This document shows, piece by piece, positions 1-13,200 of a DNA stretch of 64,000 nucleotides. Made by a program: the position numbers and the translations under genes. The number at the start of each line of letters is the position of its first letter. The stretch's first letter is position 1. The notes beneath the pieces were generated by a model. That model worked only from the letters and a program-made list of their open reading frames with translations. It searched no databases and had not been told where the DNA came from. The stretch comes from Gymnogyps californianus (Eukaryota > Chordata > Aves > Accipitriformes > Cathartidae): assembly GCF_018139145.2 (NCBI RefSeq), contig NC_059471.1, positions 102,612,914 to 102,676,913 on the forward strand, given 5' to 3'.

Positions 1-3000
1 TCTGAAGCAAACCAAACTGCAGGTCAGTCTGAAGAAAAAAATCTGGACTGCTTTTAGGAGCTCTTATGAAAGGTTGACCTTTAAAAGTAAGAGTCAGCTT
101 TAATTCCTCTCAAGTGTCACTGCGATATCTGACCTTAGCCATGCCTGGCCTCAGTGCCAGTCACAACTAGATTCCCGACTTCCCTGCAGAGCAGAAAGAA
201 GGAATACACAAGATGTCCGAGAGGTATATGTATGGACTAACCTTGCCTAAGAGGAAAAAGTAGCCTAGGTTTTTTCTGTAGTCATCTCAGAAAGAGATGC
301 TCTTCCAGAGAAGGATCCCAGGCAGTTGCCTTCTGAAGGAGCTACTGTCTTGGGAGAGCCCGGCGCATTGGCCTTATGGGGCTAGAATTAGAATTCCTGA
401 ATACATCACCCCTTGTCATTTAGTCCTTTTATCTAAAACTGATTTACTGGGTCTTAGCCCATTAAATAACAAAGCACTGGAAAAACCCGAAATCCCCAAG
501 AACAGCTGCTTAGCAATGTGTGAGTAAAAGCTGTAGACATTAATGGCTTAGCTGGGTTTTAGTCAGGTTAATATGAAATGAGGTGGTCAGAGGTGAGAAG
601 TCAGAAGTGAAAAATGAGCCGGGCTTTCCCTTTTCATAGTGCTGTGAATTCTTCCTGTCCGTGTTGCACTGCTCTATATTTGCGCTTCGTATCATGTGCC
701 TGAAATTTTACATAAAGTTCCTTCTGTGTGTGGAGGAAGAACCTCATTTGTCTGTGGCAGGTTCCTTCAACTGCTGTGGATCATGCCTGGAGGTGAACAC
801 GCTCCATGTTTACCGCAAGTCAGGTCTCAATGAGCACCACATGTAGGAGCTCTGAAGTACAGCTTATCACCATCTTTTGGTCATAAACCCTCCTTTGAGG
901 TCAGAAGAGCGAACTTTAGCAAAGAAAATAGGAGTCATTCAAGAAATGCCTTGCCTGGTTCAGCAAGCTAAATCTGTCTTCTAACAGTCACTGAACGTAC
1001 AGCTTCCCCTGTCCTCCTCACGGTGCGTTGAACAGCCTTGCTGAGATTTCTCAGGTGCTGTACGCGTTAGCTACAGGCCTTACCCCTCTCCTGCTTGCTC
1101 TGTCATTACGCACACAATGTCCGTCTGCTTACTCAGGGGGCTTCTGTCTCTCCCATCACTGCGGTATCGGCATACCATAATCCTCATTTAAGAGCTGAGG
1201 GAAGTATAAGGACAATGCAGCTAAGCGATTTAACCTGAGGTGAGAAGTCAGCAATGAAGCATTAATCACAGTCCTCCACAAGGTCAAATCATTATTTAAC
1301 ATTACTTTTGAATTCCTTTATAAACAGGAATACAAACGATGCTTTGCTACACTGCACAAATGCACATGCTGGACGCTTATATGACTGAAGGGAGAGCAGA
1401 CAAGCAAGCAGACATCAGTGTTAGAGGATGCCCTGACTATAAGGTTAGCGCTACATGAAGTAAGACTTCTGGCACCAGATAATCGAATCAGGATTTCACA
1501 GAATGTCTCCTGCCCTATCAGGATGATCTTTATTAAATATATTCTGCATTGGAGCCTTCATTTCTGTTCTGTGTGGCATATAATCTCCTAACTTTATTTA
1601 CCAAGTTATCTGCATTAGAATAGCAATGCTGTAGTCTAACAGCTCTGTCAGCTTGATGTCCTCAGACAACTGGAGCATGGTATGATTGAGGGTTGAACCT
1701 TTGCTAGGATCGTACAGGTCTCTGGACTTTCTGGGAACTTTGGCGACCTATTGACATGCAGAGTTGGGGAATTCATTCCTATTTCATGCTAGTTGTGGTG
1801 CAGTTTGAATCTTAATATATTTTTAATTTTGGAATTCACTATATAAAGGCTTTTTGACGATGATATAGACAGTAGGTTAAAGATGGGTTCACATGAACTT
1901 AAACCAGCTGTTTCTTTAAAGACACCACGTTCCACATCAAAGAGAAGTTAAACAAAGCGGTCAGGACAAATCCTTCCTTTCCCCACGTCTTTGGATGTGT
2001 TGAAAGAGGAAGCAGTATTCTGAGAATGGAGCCTTTCTCTCTCCTCTCATGTGATAATACAACAATTGGTATTGGCAAAGACAGGAGGGGAAACGCTTCC
2101 TCTTTTTAAATGGGGGAAGCTAAGCTCTCAAAATTTCAGAGACGATGTACTTGCACACATTCTTCCTGCTTTAATCTAAAAAGACTGTATCTCCGAATAG
2201 CAAAGATTATTTTTTTTCTCTCCCCCAGTTTGGCTTACCAATGAACCTGTAATGAAGTGGGAGAGCACATGGGGACTGCCTTATCTGTGCCCTCATCATA
2301 ACCTTTGAACCAGCTGACTGATTTCAGCCACATTTGATAGACAGTAACTTCCTGCTTTTCCATGAAAATCAGCCGCCGGATAGATGAAAGCAGCTCTACT
2401 AAAAGAGTGAGGAAAAGGCAGGGAAATCTCAATCCTCTTCTCTTCTGACAGCAGCTGGCCAGCCAGCTAGCACATGCATTGATCATATGAGCTATGCTAT
2501 GTGGTTTTTGCCTTTCTGAAAGCCAAAAAAAAAGGAACAACAACAACAACAAAAGAATATACAGAAGAAGCTGCTACTGTGGAAGGAGGGATAAGGAACA
2601 CACAGGGAGCTGAATTTTTACAGTGCAGAAGTGTACCAGACACAGAACATTGGCCTTCATTAGGATCAGCACTCAACAGAGCAGCTTTGGTGAGAGGTGA
2701 AGAAAAGCACCAATGAAACAAAATGCCTTAAAAAAACCAAAATGAAAATGCTCCCCCATTTTTTCCATATCCCACATCAAATCAGACAATGATGGAAATT
2801 AAGAAGTGCAGGAAAAACATGTGCAGATTACATATAGCTGGGAGGTACAAAGAGTCAACGCCTGTTCTCCTTGTCTTCTTCCTGCAACTATTCCCAAGAA
2901 GTGAATATTTACGCATTAATTAACAAACCTCGAAACCACAGCCAAAAATTTTGCAATTCCCACATCAAGTTATGATTTACACAACTTCACTCATGGCAAG

Positions 3001-3497
3001 TTACTTTTGCTGACAGAATTTAATTTTTCACTCTCATTTTGGTGTAATAATACACACAAAAAAATTTGCATCACTCACAAAATTAGCGCACAGTGCAAAG
3101 GTCACACTTTATGCCCCTGTGTTGGTGTGGACATAACCTCCATATGCATGAACAGGGCTATGCAGGTGAGATGGTATTATGTAGCATGGGAGTCACATCA
3201 ACCTGGATTTACTGGTTTTTTTTTTTAATTAAGAATATGTATTGGCAGATAAATAACATGAACCTACCTTTTAACTCCCACTTTAGCTGCAAAGTTTTCC
3301 ACAGACTTCAGTGGACTCTGGATTAGGTAGACAAAATTTAATTAGCCGTAGAAACTGCAGGGCAGAGGCTCAGGGGACTGAGCAATACCTGAACATAGAG
3401 GGCTATCTGGCAGTGCACTGCTATGTTCCCATTATCCTTAGCGATGAAGTATGAGTAACACCTTGCAATGCAAACCACACTGAATATTTGTGTTTGG
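1..3497. other. Intergenic flank below IL10RB, no gene seen
   Basis: AT-rich sequence with only short, unconvincing open frames, a (CAA)n run near 2537-2551 and A/T homopolymers. No exon of IFNAR1 or any other gene is recognisable. By synteny IFNAR1 should lie further left. Alternative long 3' ends of IL10RB could extend into this stretch. Confidence 0.6.
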
Positions 3498-3503
3498 TTT
3501 ATT
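3498..3503 (-). terminator. IL10RB: Candidate polyadenylation signal of IL10RB
   Basis: AATAAA on the minus strand lies about 540 nt beyond the stop codon. Within 30 nt downstream comes GT-rich sequence (CAGTGTGGTTTG, then GGTGTT), which fits a cleavage region. Not proven without transcript ends. Confidence 0.5.
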
Positions 3504-4038
3504 CATACCAAGTTCATACCATCATAATAACTTCACAGTTTTGCATCAGGTAAAAAAATATTCAATAGAAAGGCTATGCCACTAGGGATATCCTTAAGAA
3601 ATACACACAATTTCTCATGGGGGAAAAAAAAAAAGTCAGATCAGGTCTTCCTTTACAAAATATGATTTTCTTTTACAAACCTTATACAATATGCCATTTT
3701 GATTACCTTTTGCAATAAATAGTTCATCAAAGTTAAATTAACTAGTATTATATATATATATGATAATTGCTTTTTAAATTAATGTCATAATACAGTCCTA
3801 GGTATTGCTACAACTTAACAGTGAGCCACTACAAACAGTGGCGAAAATTACGTATCATTTAATTCCTCATTTATAGTCAAGTTTCTTGTACTTTGAAAAA
3901 ATAATATGATTCTGTCAAAAGTCTGTGTACACATCTTCGTATATGAATTTTTACTGTCTTAAGAATGCAGCAATAAGAAGATAAACTCAACAGCCCATTT
4001 GCTTTTCTTTTGGTCTGAGTGAAGTATGAGGAGTACAT
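3504..4038 (-). other. IL10RB: IL10RB 3' untranslated region (inferred)
   Basis: AT-rich sequence without coding potential runs from the stop codon to the first canonical polyadenylation signal, giving a UTR of about 540 nt. It contains a short TA run at about 3750-3762. Longer isoforms that read further left cannot be excluded, because TTTATT also occurs near 1537 and 1593. Confidence 0.5.
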
Positions 4039-4251
4039 TTAGGCCTTTTCTGAAGCTGGTACTATTCTTGAATCAGAATCTTGTTGTTCAGAGTCCTGAA
4101 GATGCTCTGTTGTCTTGCTGGTCTCATCCCCAGTCTCATCACTGTGATTTTTGGATTCTTCTGAAATGACAGTTAGCTTGTCATAACAGAGATGCTCTTC
4201 TTGTGGGAGTGGAGAAAAAAACTGCGAACCACTGGGAGGCTTGCTCAAAAA
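4039..4251 (-). CDS. IL10RB: IL10RB exon 7 (cytoplasmic tail and stop)
   Basis: The acceptor is CCTTTGCAG, phase 0. It encodes residues 274-343. FLSKPPSGSQFFSPLPQ and CYDKLTVISEESK align with human FLGHPHHNTLLFFSFPLS and FDKLSVIAEDSE. The rest is a fast-evolving acidic, Ser/Thr-rich end without other motifs. The stop codon occupies 4039-4041. Confidence 0.94.
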   Translation of the reverse strand, partial: FLSKPPSGSQFFSPLPQEEHLCYDKLTVISEESKNHSDETGDETSKTTEHLQDSEQQDSDSRIVPASEKA

Positions 4252-7200
4252 CTGCAAAGGAAACAGGAAGTGAGAATTAGGCTGCACCAGCCATACCATC
4301 CTGTTTGCTTAGAAATATGTTTTATATTGTTTTCCACACATCAATTGGCTTTCTCAATCCTTAGAAGTTGCAGAGTGGCGACAACATAATAACCTCTCTG
4401 CTCGCTTTAACATCCTGTGCAAGGCTTGGAAGCAAGTCGGAAATGCCTTTATTTGCAAGAAGATACCCCAGGGATTAGTGACTTCTTTGGAATATAAACT
4501 TTCTTAAAAAAATAAAATACCTAGGTTTTGTTTGGAAACAAAAACTAAAAATGGTGACTTGACTGTAGGTGAAGGAGTTCGCAGAGAGATTTGTCAAATA
4601 GCTCCAAGAGATGTGAATTGTTCCTGCCATCTCAGAGAGCTGTCTGCTCAGACATGAAATAGTGATGCTTTAAATGTCAACATAAACCATAACCATTTAG
4701 TCAAGTAAAGGAGAGGGAGGGAGAATTGTGGGGCTATGCAGTTCAGTGAGAAAGATGACTTAATTTTAGTACTGAAATATCACAACTTCCTCCCACTCCC
4801 TGTTCTATTGATAAGATGGAACCAGCCTCAAGAATCAACATGGACTTTGCAGGATGTCATGACTGTATTTTGAATGTCATCACAAGAACAGCACACCTAC
4901 TCAACACAGTAATAACATGTCAACCACTCGGTTTGGCAGCTGAAGTGGCAGTTCATTTTATTGGCAGTGGCTGGAGGAGTACAACTGCATTTTGTTCTTG
5001 TGACCTGACCCCTGTCTTACTTTAGTGCATTTTACATGAGAAACAAGCCGCTCTATCAGGAGTCCTGTTCACTGTAATTACAAAAATAAATACTAATATC
5101 ATTACTATTAGACCTTTTTCTAGCAAACTGTAATTTGATATGTTCTGTCAGTAACCTGCAATCTCAAATGTTCATGTAGTGAAATCACTGCCTTTGATGT
5201 CATTTTAGATAAGCATGACTGACCTTTGATTCTGTGATTAACCACTATAACTCACTAGCACAAAATGAAAATCCTCCCTTTCTTGTGAGAAACCTGTAAG
5301 CAAAATGAATTTGACCACATCCTGTATTGATCAGAGCAATGCTACCTTCCCGACAGCTGAGCTCCAGGTTCGGCAAACTACTGTGTGCTGAGCACATGCT
5401 CAACTTAAAGCACAAGACGATCGCTAAGCCAGCTGCAAAGCCTTAGTCTGCTGAACTCTAAGCGAGTCAAAATGAAAGACCCAGAGAAACTGCAGGAAAC
5501 TCAGAAGAGTACAGTTTGCTAACTTTGCATACATAACACTCTGTATAGCCTTGTTTCTTGGAGGAGATTCTGATACAGCCTTTTTATGTTGCTGTACGGG
5601 TAACAAGGTCAGTGGTATTCCCCAACAGTAATGGCTAACATTCATTGCTCTCCTTTTATCTTGAATTTTCAGACTTCACTACATTCTTTACTTAAGTTAA
5701 AAGTCATTATTATATTTGTGAAAGAACTTCGTTTCAGGAGAACAAATGTGCAATTTTAAGTCTAAAATGAGATAGGGGAGACATACCTCAGTTGTTCGTT
5801 ATCTAAAAAGAGGAACTGATGGTTAACACCTGTTACTTTCACTTTAAGATGAAAGAAAACATCCTGTTTCTAAGCCATATAAAGCTTCATATTACAAATT
5901 ATGCAGTTGCTTTAGGAATAAAAGTCTATGCCAAGTTTTTAAATTGTTCAGCTTTTAAATATTTTGGACCATTCTGTGCAGAACAGTTCAAAATGACAGT
6001 ATTTTAGAGTTTATTATACATCGGTATACTTCAAAAGGAAGTCTAATTTCACTGCTTCTTACTTATGTCTATGCAGCGCCACAGAACTTGATGAAAAAAC
6101 TGAGGTAACATTCATGCAAAATTTATGACCTTATAATGCCAGAAATTAAATGTTAAATGAACTAACTTCCACTACCGTTCTCCCGCTGAAAAGTACCTTC
6201 CTTTGTCAGCTTTTTCCAAAGTTCATGACTTCATCATTTACGCTTATTTGAATGGCTTTTTATGTTTGGCAGAAGAGCGAATTTTACCATACACAACAAC
6301 TATGTAGCAACAGATAACCAGCATTGTTCCTTATAGTCTAAAAGCCCCTCAGAATAGTCTGCACTTTACAGATGGCTAAAAATCAGGTGCAAATAAAAGA
6401 AGCTCTAAAGGTTTTGGCACAGAGAGCCTTTGAAAAGCAGGCGGTTCTGCTGAAAAGGCTGATTTTAATTGTGTTAGGTAGAAAACAAACCTCTTTCAAG
6501 TGTTGTGGGAAAATATATGAAGGGCAGAAAACATGTTTGGTGAGTCGATATAGATACAAAAAGGAAAAGAAACAAACAGGAACAGATATTACAACAACCA
6601 ACATTGATCCTATAAGAATGGTCACAATTATCCACACAGGAGTTACACCTGCAAGAGACAAGAAAAAAAAAAAATTACAACTGCGATTACTAATTTCTGA
6701 ATATATTCTTTTCAAATTATCATTCTCTCTATGGAATTTAAAAAAAAAGAAAATTATTACAAAATCGTAACCTAAGTCTTTGTTTCCAGATGGAAAATAC
6801 CTCTTAGCTCTTAAATTTTTAGTCTGAATAGGTTGAGGAAGTTCTTAATAAAGTAAGCTCACAAGCCATCCTATTTAGACATTTACAGTTACACATACTG
6901 GTGATTCTACATGCAATACTAGGCAAATGATTAAAGGAAAAAAGACCAACAGAACCATACACAAGATGATATCATGTAGAAAGCTATTGTACACTCTTTG
7001 GTGTTTCAGGAGTGTAGGAGTTGGCACATAACACTACCAGAGTATAGGCTTCCACTTTTCTCTTAAAGAAATCTGTAAAAATGGCAGCAAGTAAAGACAG
7101 CAGGGGACAAAAATCGGTAAAACTCTAAACTACTGAGCCTTTAAAAAAATTATGTCATGCACAGGGATTTCACAACAGGCAATGGGAATGAAGATGTATC

Positions 7201-10200
7201 CATACATCACTGTATAAATGTTTTAAACCAACCTACGCTTACTAAGCACTGTTCTAGCCATGACCTAACAAGCAACACCACCACCAAAACCCACCTGCAA
7301 TTCAGCTGCAGTGCATACAGATAATATACATGTAGGAAAAACATATGAGGAAACATTTTATGAGGAAAAACACATGAGAAACAGGTTAGCCCAGTAGCTT
7401 CCCCAGGCTTCCCCCAGATGGCTTCCCCATCAACTTGTGTCTCTGTCTCCGATTTTCCACACGTTATCTGAGGGTGTAAGTCAGCTGAAATACACATTAT
7501 GCCTGTGAAAAAGACAGTATCTAGGACCCCATCCTTTCTTTTAACTAGGGACATGAAGCTCCTTGCTAAGATGACAGGGTCAGACCACGTGGTGGTTATT
7601 GCTGGGCTCCACAGACAGCAGCTAAGGTGGCATGGCTGGAAAGGAAAGTGCTTTTGGTACTTAACTGCCTTCAAAATGAGAAGGAAAGTATCGAAACAAA
7701 ATATTTGTTTATATTATTGATTAATAACTGCTGTGTTTCACAACGAAAGAGCATCATGGCCTAGCCTCGTGACAGACACTGGCAATACCACCACAGATGA
7801 AGCAGACTGCAACACAGGGTCCAATTCCTTTCTCAGTTACAAATATATGGAACAAAGGTTTTCATAGGATAATGAATACAGCTGATGGTAAAAGAAATTC
7901 AGACACACAGTGTGATCAGTGAAGAGCCTATGCTCCATTTAACTCTGATTTTCAGAGTATGAGGAACACAGAGGCCTCTGCAGTGAAGTAAAGCATCATG
8001 CCATCGGTAGCATATTGCTTGTAGTTTTCACTTCGTTTCCAACTCCTCCACTCCAAAGGTACACACGTATTAACCACCAAACAATACCAAAGTAACAAAC
8101 ACATCCATTTTTGGAAGGTTTACACATTACACTGATTTTCATTTTGAATGGCTTTGCAGATTTCCCAGTTCCCTACAGCGCGTGTCCCATTGTGAATGCA
8201 CCAGGTATTACCGTTGTGGGTTGTCTGCTCGCAAAGCTCTCCGCTCAGTTCCCCTGTTTTGTTCCACTCGGGGATAACTGCTTGCACTTGAATACAATAT
8301 ATTGTCCATGGCTCCAACTGAGATAATATTTCAGAGTTATGTTTAGTATCTATGTGAGTTACCTAATAACAGAGAAGAACGCAAAAAACTTGAAAAGCAC
8401 AAGTCCAGTGAATGGACTAGCTAAGGAATTAAAATTACACTTAGTATGACAAATCCTAGCAGTTATAGCTGCAATGTGAATAAGGCTTTTAAAGGCAGAA
8501 TGAAATGCCCTGCCTGTGTCACATAACTGACAACTCTACATTGATATCACCTATGGTTAGAGTGTGAGACCATTCACACCACTGACTTTCTGGCTGCTTC
8601 TAGCAGCATTAATGAAGTTTTAGGCTAAAGAGGACTACAGAGATGTGATAAGTGAGATCTGCTTGCAGAGAGAAACAATTGCTTAACCAAATGAGATCAG
8701 CTAAGAGTGCTGTCACACGCAAACATAATTTAGTTTGAGACAGAACAAGTAGGATGGATGATCTAGACCCAAAAGAAAAAAAAAAAGACAGAGAAAGAAA
8801 AAGGCTTGTGAAAGCTATTAGGTGACTGACAGCAGATGCAACTTGCTGTTTAGAAGCATGATTGGTTATGTCCCTGTAACTATACGGTCCCTGCAGAGTA
8901 TAGGAATCCCTACATGCCCCATTACGGAGTAACAGATTGTTTCTCAGGGGTGAGAAGACTCTATAGCTAGGTTTCAACATTTTGAGCAAGCATCCACTTC
9001 AAAAAACAACTTATGAAGTTATATAGTCTATGTCTTTTGCTTCTTTGATCCCTATGAAATTTCCCAGACTTCTGCTCTGAAGTGTGACAAGCACAGATTC
9101 TACCTGAATGTCCTGCTTTCTCTGGTAAACCGCCTAAGTTTGCACCCCATATGCAGAAATACCTTCATTTCTTGTAGGCTGGGAATTGAAAGCCAGTCTG
9201 TTTTTTGGGAAATGACGATCCCTCATTTTCTGAAATTGAATGCCAAAGAATTTTGCAGGGTAACAAATACAAATCAGAATTATATGTAGTGGAGTCCTAT
9301 TATATGAAAATTGTACTGATGTACAAAGCACTAATTATGCTGTGACTGGTATCTTCCAGTAAAGGGCTTCCTTTTTTCCTGTAATAGAACCCATGACCCT
9401 ATAGTTAATATATTATTTATGATCTTTCTCCATGCATTTTGTACGGAGAAGTCTCTTGAGCTGAGTAACACATCTGTTTGTGGAAGAGGCTGTCCATGAG
9501 AGGAAGAAAGTGAATTACAACTGATAGAAATTGAAGAGGTGAAGGTGACCACAGTTAAGGTAAGGCCTCATCCCTGGTGGTATTCAAAGCCCAAAGTCCC
9601 ACGAAGAGCACAAATACTTGAATGACATGAGATTTGAATCTAAGTCAGCTAATCGCCATGATCACAGGTACCGCTGATGTTACAGCTTCTAAGTTTACCC
9701 TTGCTTGTATGTGTGAAATACAGAGATTTGGTGGGGAAGACTGCATCGCAAATAAACACATCACTAAGCTGAGGGAATAAACTCTCATAATGTAGCAGTT
9801 ATTTCTAATTATGGAAAGAGCAAATTATATCCATGCTACTGTTTAACTACACAGCTATCTGCCATTTGCTCTGAGTAGCAGTTGTAGTGACTAGACTTTA
9901 TTACACTGTAATTAGTAGAGATACATTTTTACTTCACTACCCTTAGCTTTCAGAACTTCATCAGTATGGTATTTTACCACGAAAAGCATGTATCAAAGTC
10001 ATGGAGTCACAATACCCAGGAAGCAGAAGTTACCTCTGTGTTGCTGCCTTTCTTCCAGTACCATATTCTGTAATTCCACGAGCCGTAATATTGCTTTAGA
10101 GGCCATTTGTCATGTTCATGTTCAGCAAAAGGGCCTATGAAATCCACATGCAGGGACCCAGACTCTGACTTCACTTTTACATCAGGTGGCCCAATGACTG

Positions 10201-13200
10201 CTATGTATTAGAATGGTGGAAGAGAAGAAAGGAAGGAATTCAGTTTCACATTGTTTTCAATTTGACATTTTTATACAACCCATGACAATGCATGCTTTAA
10301 ATTACTTTCTTCTAATAGATAAAATTATTTCCTTTCATAGGTCAGGCATAAATAAATCCTTTCCTTATAGAACTGGTCTTGAAAGGGATTTATTTTTGCA
10401 GTTAAATAACAGATACTATTGCAGACTACATTTCTCATACCTAAATAAACTCAGTTCTCTTTTGCCAGCTGTGGTGACTCCTGGGAGAGGAAGGACTATT
10501 TCTATAGGTTATTACTCACTTCTCCTTCTGGGCCAAGCTGTCACAACATCTGTCTTTTCTGAGTAGACCCTCTAGTGAAGTGTTCTAATGTTTCTTTCAT
10601 TGTGATCATTTTGAAAAACTGAAACATTCGAATTATTTCTGCATGTCTTCACGATTGTGCTCCTTAGACTGAATATTATATTTTCGCATTTTGTAAATGG
10701 CTTGTCCTTATTATGTTTTTGTGCCACTACCTAAGCTATTCATTAGTAGCTTAGTTATCAACGACGTTGTGTCGCCAATGAGCTCTCCATTAAAGTCTCC
10801 TATAATTCCAGCAAACAACTCTGCCTTGGCTACCTGTACTAAAGTTCTGCCCGGCTACAGTCACACTATAAAGTGTCTAAGAAAGGAAGAACTCAATATA
10901 CAGACAATTTTGCTTTCCTCTAGAAATATGTACTTCTATAATTAAAAATAAAAAAACCCTGCTTGCTGGACCATACATTCATGTAATGCTCATGAATATG
11001 TTGTTGAACGTACAAAAAATAATGTGAGGAGGGTCTTGGTTACTCTGGTTTTCTTAGGCTGTTCCTACAATACAGTGTGGAATTTATTAAAAAAGCACTA
11101 GCAGAAATAATAACACAGAAAGGAATATCAGATATTTTTATCATGATGCCCTGCTCAGATCAGCTATGACAATATTAAAAATCCTCATGTCCTCCTCAGA
11201 GTTTTGGCCAGTTGGCCAGTACTCCCAGGTCTTTCTCTCCAGGTAGTTTTATACCCAGATTTTCCCATTCAGGAATAAGCTGCCTTTCCAAAGCCAAGTC
11301 TGCTCTGAAGGCCACGGGCTCTTTCACATATATGTCAAACTACAACTCTGTTATTAATTTACAAGTTTGCTCTATACTCTGAAATTCCATCCATACTTTT
11401 TGTATTACATTTTCTTTTGGCTGTAATTTATACTTGCAATGTTGTAAATTTTTTTGCATGCTATGTATCAGTGCTTCTGTTCTAGGCAGATTAAATTATA
11501 TCAACATTATGCTTTTGGAGAGATAACCAATAAAAGCATTTTGAAAAACAAGGCTGTAAACGGTAAAATTACACTCTGAAATCCAAGGAACAGAATGATG
11601 AAATTCAAGCAAATGGAGGCAGAACAAGGAAAAAAAAAAGGATTTTTAAAAGTTTTTCTCAGAGATGAGGTGTAACAGAAGCTTCCTGCATGGTTTTGTA
11701 TTAACAGCTGTGAGGACAAAAAAAGTCTTGGGTAACAGTAACCATATAATCTAAAATAATTTGGTTTTTGCTTATGAGTGCAGTAAGAATGTACAAAACA
11801 AAGGATGCTCATTAGTAAAAACGACTCTCATTCCCAAGTTCAGGTGACAGCACCATGATTAACACCTCTGTTGTGCACTCTAATGCAAGGCAATGTCTAA
11901 ATCACCTCTCACAAAAGACTGTAAAGCTTCACTAAGAGAATGGCAATATTGTGCAATGAAGATTTCTTGACTAAAAATTAATCTTTCTCTGTGAAAGTGT
12001 TGCTTTTTCTTTTTTTAATTAAAAAAAATAAAAAGAAAGCTTTTTGCCTGACATAGCAATGAAAAAGAAAGTAGTTGAACTTATTTAGATATACAGGAAG
12101 TCTGAATCCTTGAAGAAAAGCTCTCCTTGGCCAAAAAATAGAAATTATCCTTCTTTTAAGGGAAAAATATACATTTTTGTAAAACCTCCTCAAAAGAGGT
12201 TTCAAGTACCAATACTAACATCTAGCTATAACAGTGACCCTACTATGCTTTCTGATAGCAACTTCTGCCTTCAAAAATTGAAGGTGTTACAACTAAGATT
12301 TTATAGTTCAATGTAATTAAATTTAAAAATGATCTGCATGCTATAGCTTTTCTTATGGAGCCAAATTGTAAAGGTGCATTAATAGCAGGCAATATTTTTT
12401 GTGGAAGATTAGAAAAAGGCTTACTGTCATCCATTGGCTTAAATCTGATGGTCGCCCAGTCTGAATGGTTATTTTCTGACTCCGCTCTGACCCGTAAAAT
12501 GTAGTCTCCATATGCAGACAGAGAAGAGACATTGCACTCTGTGAGTCTCAAGTTTGTGCTCACATTTTCATATGTGTCTTGAGGGAAATTGATGCTGTAT
12601 GGAAGAGAAACAAAATGTGTATGATGTGTAAATTATAACTGACTAAATGTCTTTCCTCTCAATTAACTGGAAAAGTGGCATATCTGTTTGTTAATACAGC
12701 CAGTTCTGACTCATGAACAAGAAAAATCAGATCCAGTGTATACGAAACATCGTTACTAGTGTGTACACACAAATTAAGCATTTTATATGCATCTATAAAT
12801 CCATGATGAAGTTAGAGATTAAAATTATGATTCAGTAAATAGATGCCCTTTTCTTGACAGTGGTTAAAAAACTTGATTCAACAGACAGTAGTTATCAGAC
12901 AAGTCTGCAAGTATTAAGACAATATCGCTATGCACGGCTTTGCTGTCTAACTCGGACTTTGTTCAGAACTGTCTTTAAGATATGCATATAAGGAAAAGCC
13001 AGAGAAAATAGAGCCTGAGAACTGACTGGGAACTGTTTAATATATGATATTCTTTCAGTTTTGCATCAAAAGGCCACCTAGGAACGTAGTGATCAACAGG
13101 TAATTGCTACCAGAACCCAGAAAAATCTTCTTTCGACTACGACAGCCCGTACCCTCGGTTTGGGGACTTCTCCTCAGCAGGCATGTGCCTGTGGGTGGCA

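Noticed and set aside
7207..7674. 155-codon minus-strand frame in IL10RB intron 5
   Set aside because: It does not join in frame to any exon and has no family resemblance. The flanking exons already complete D2 and the membrane segment.
8363..8370. Alternative acceptor CACATAG for IL10RB exon 5
   Set aside because: It would start the exon out of phase with exon 4. TTATTAG restores frame and aligned residues.
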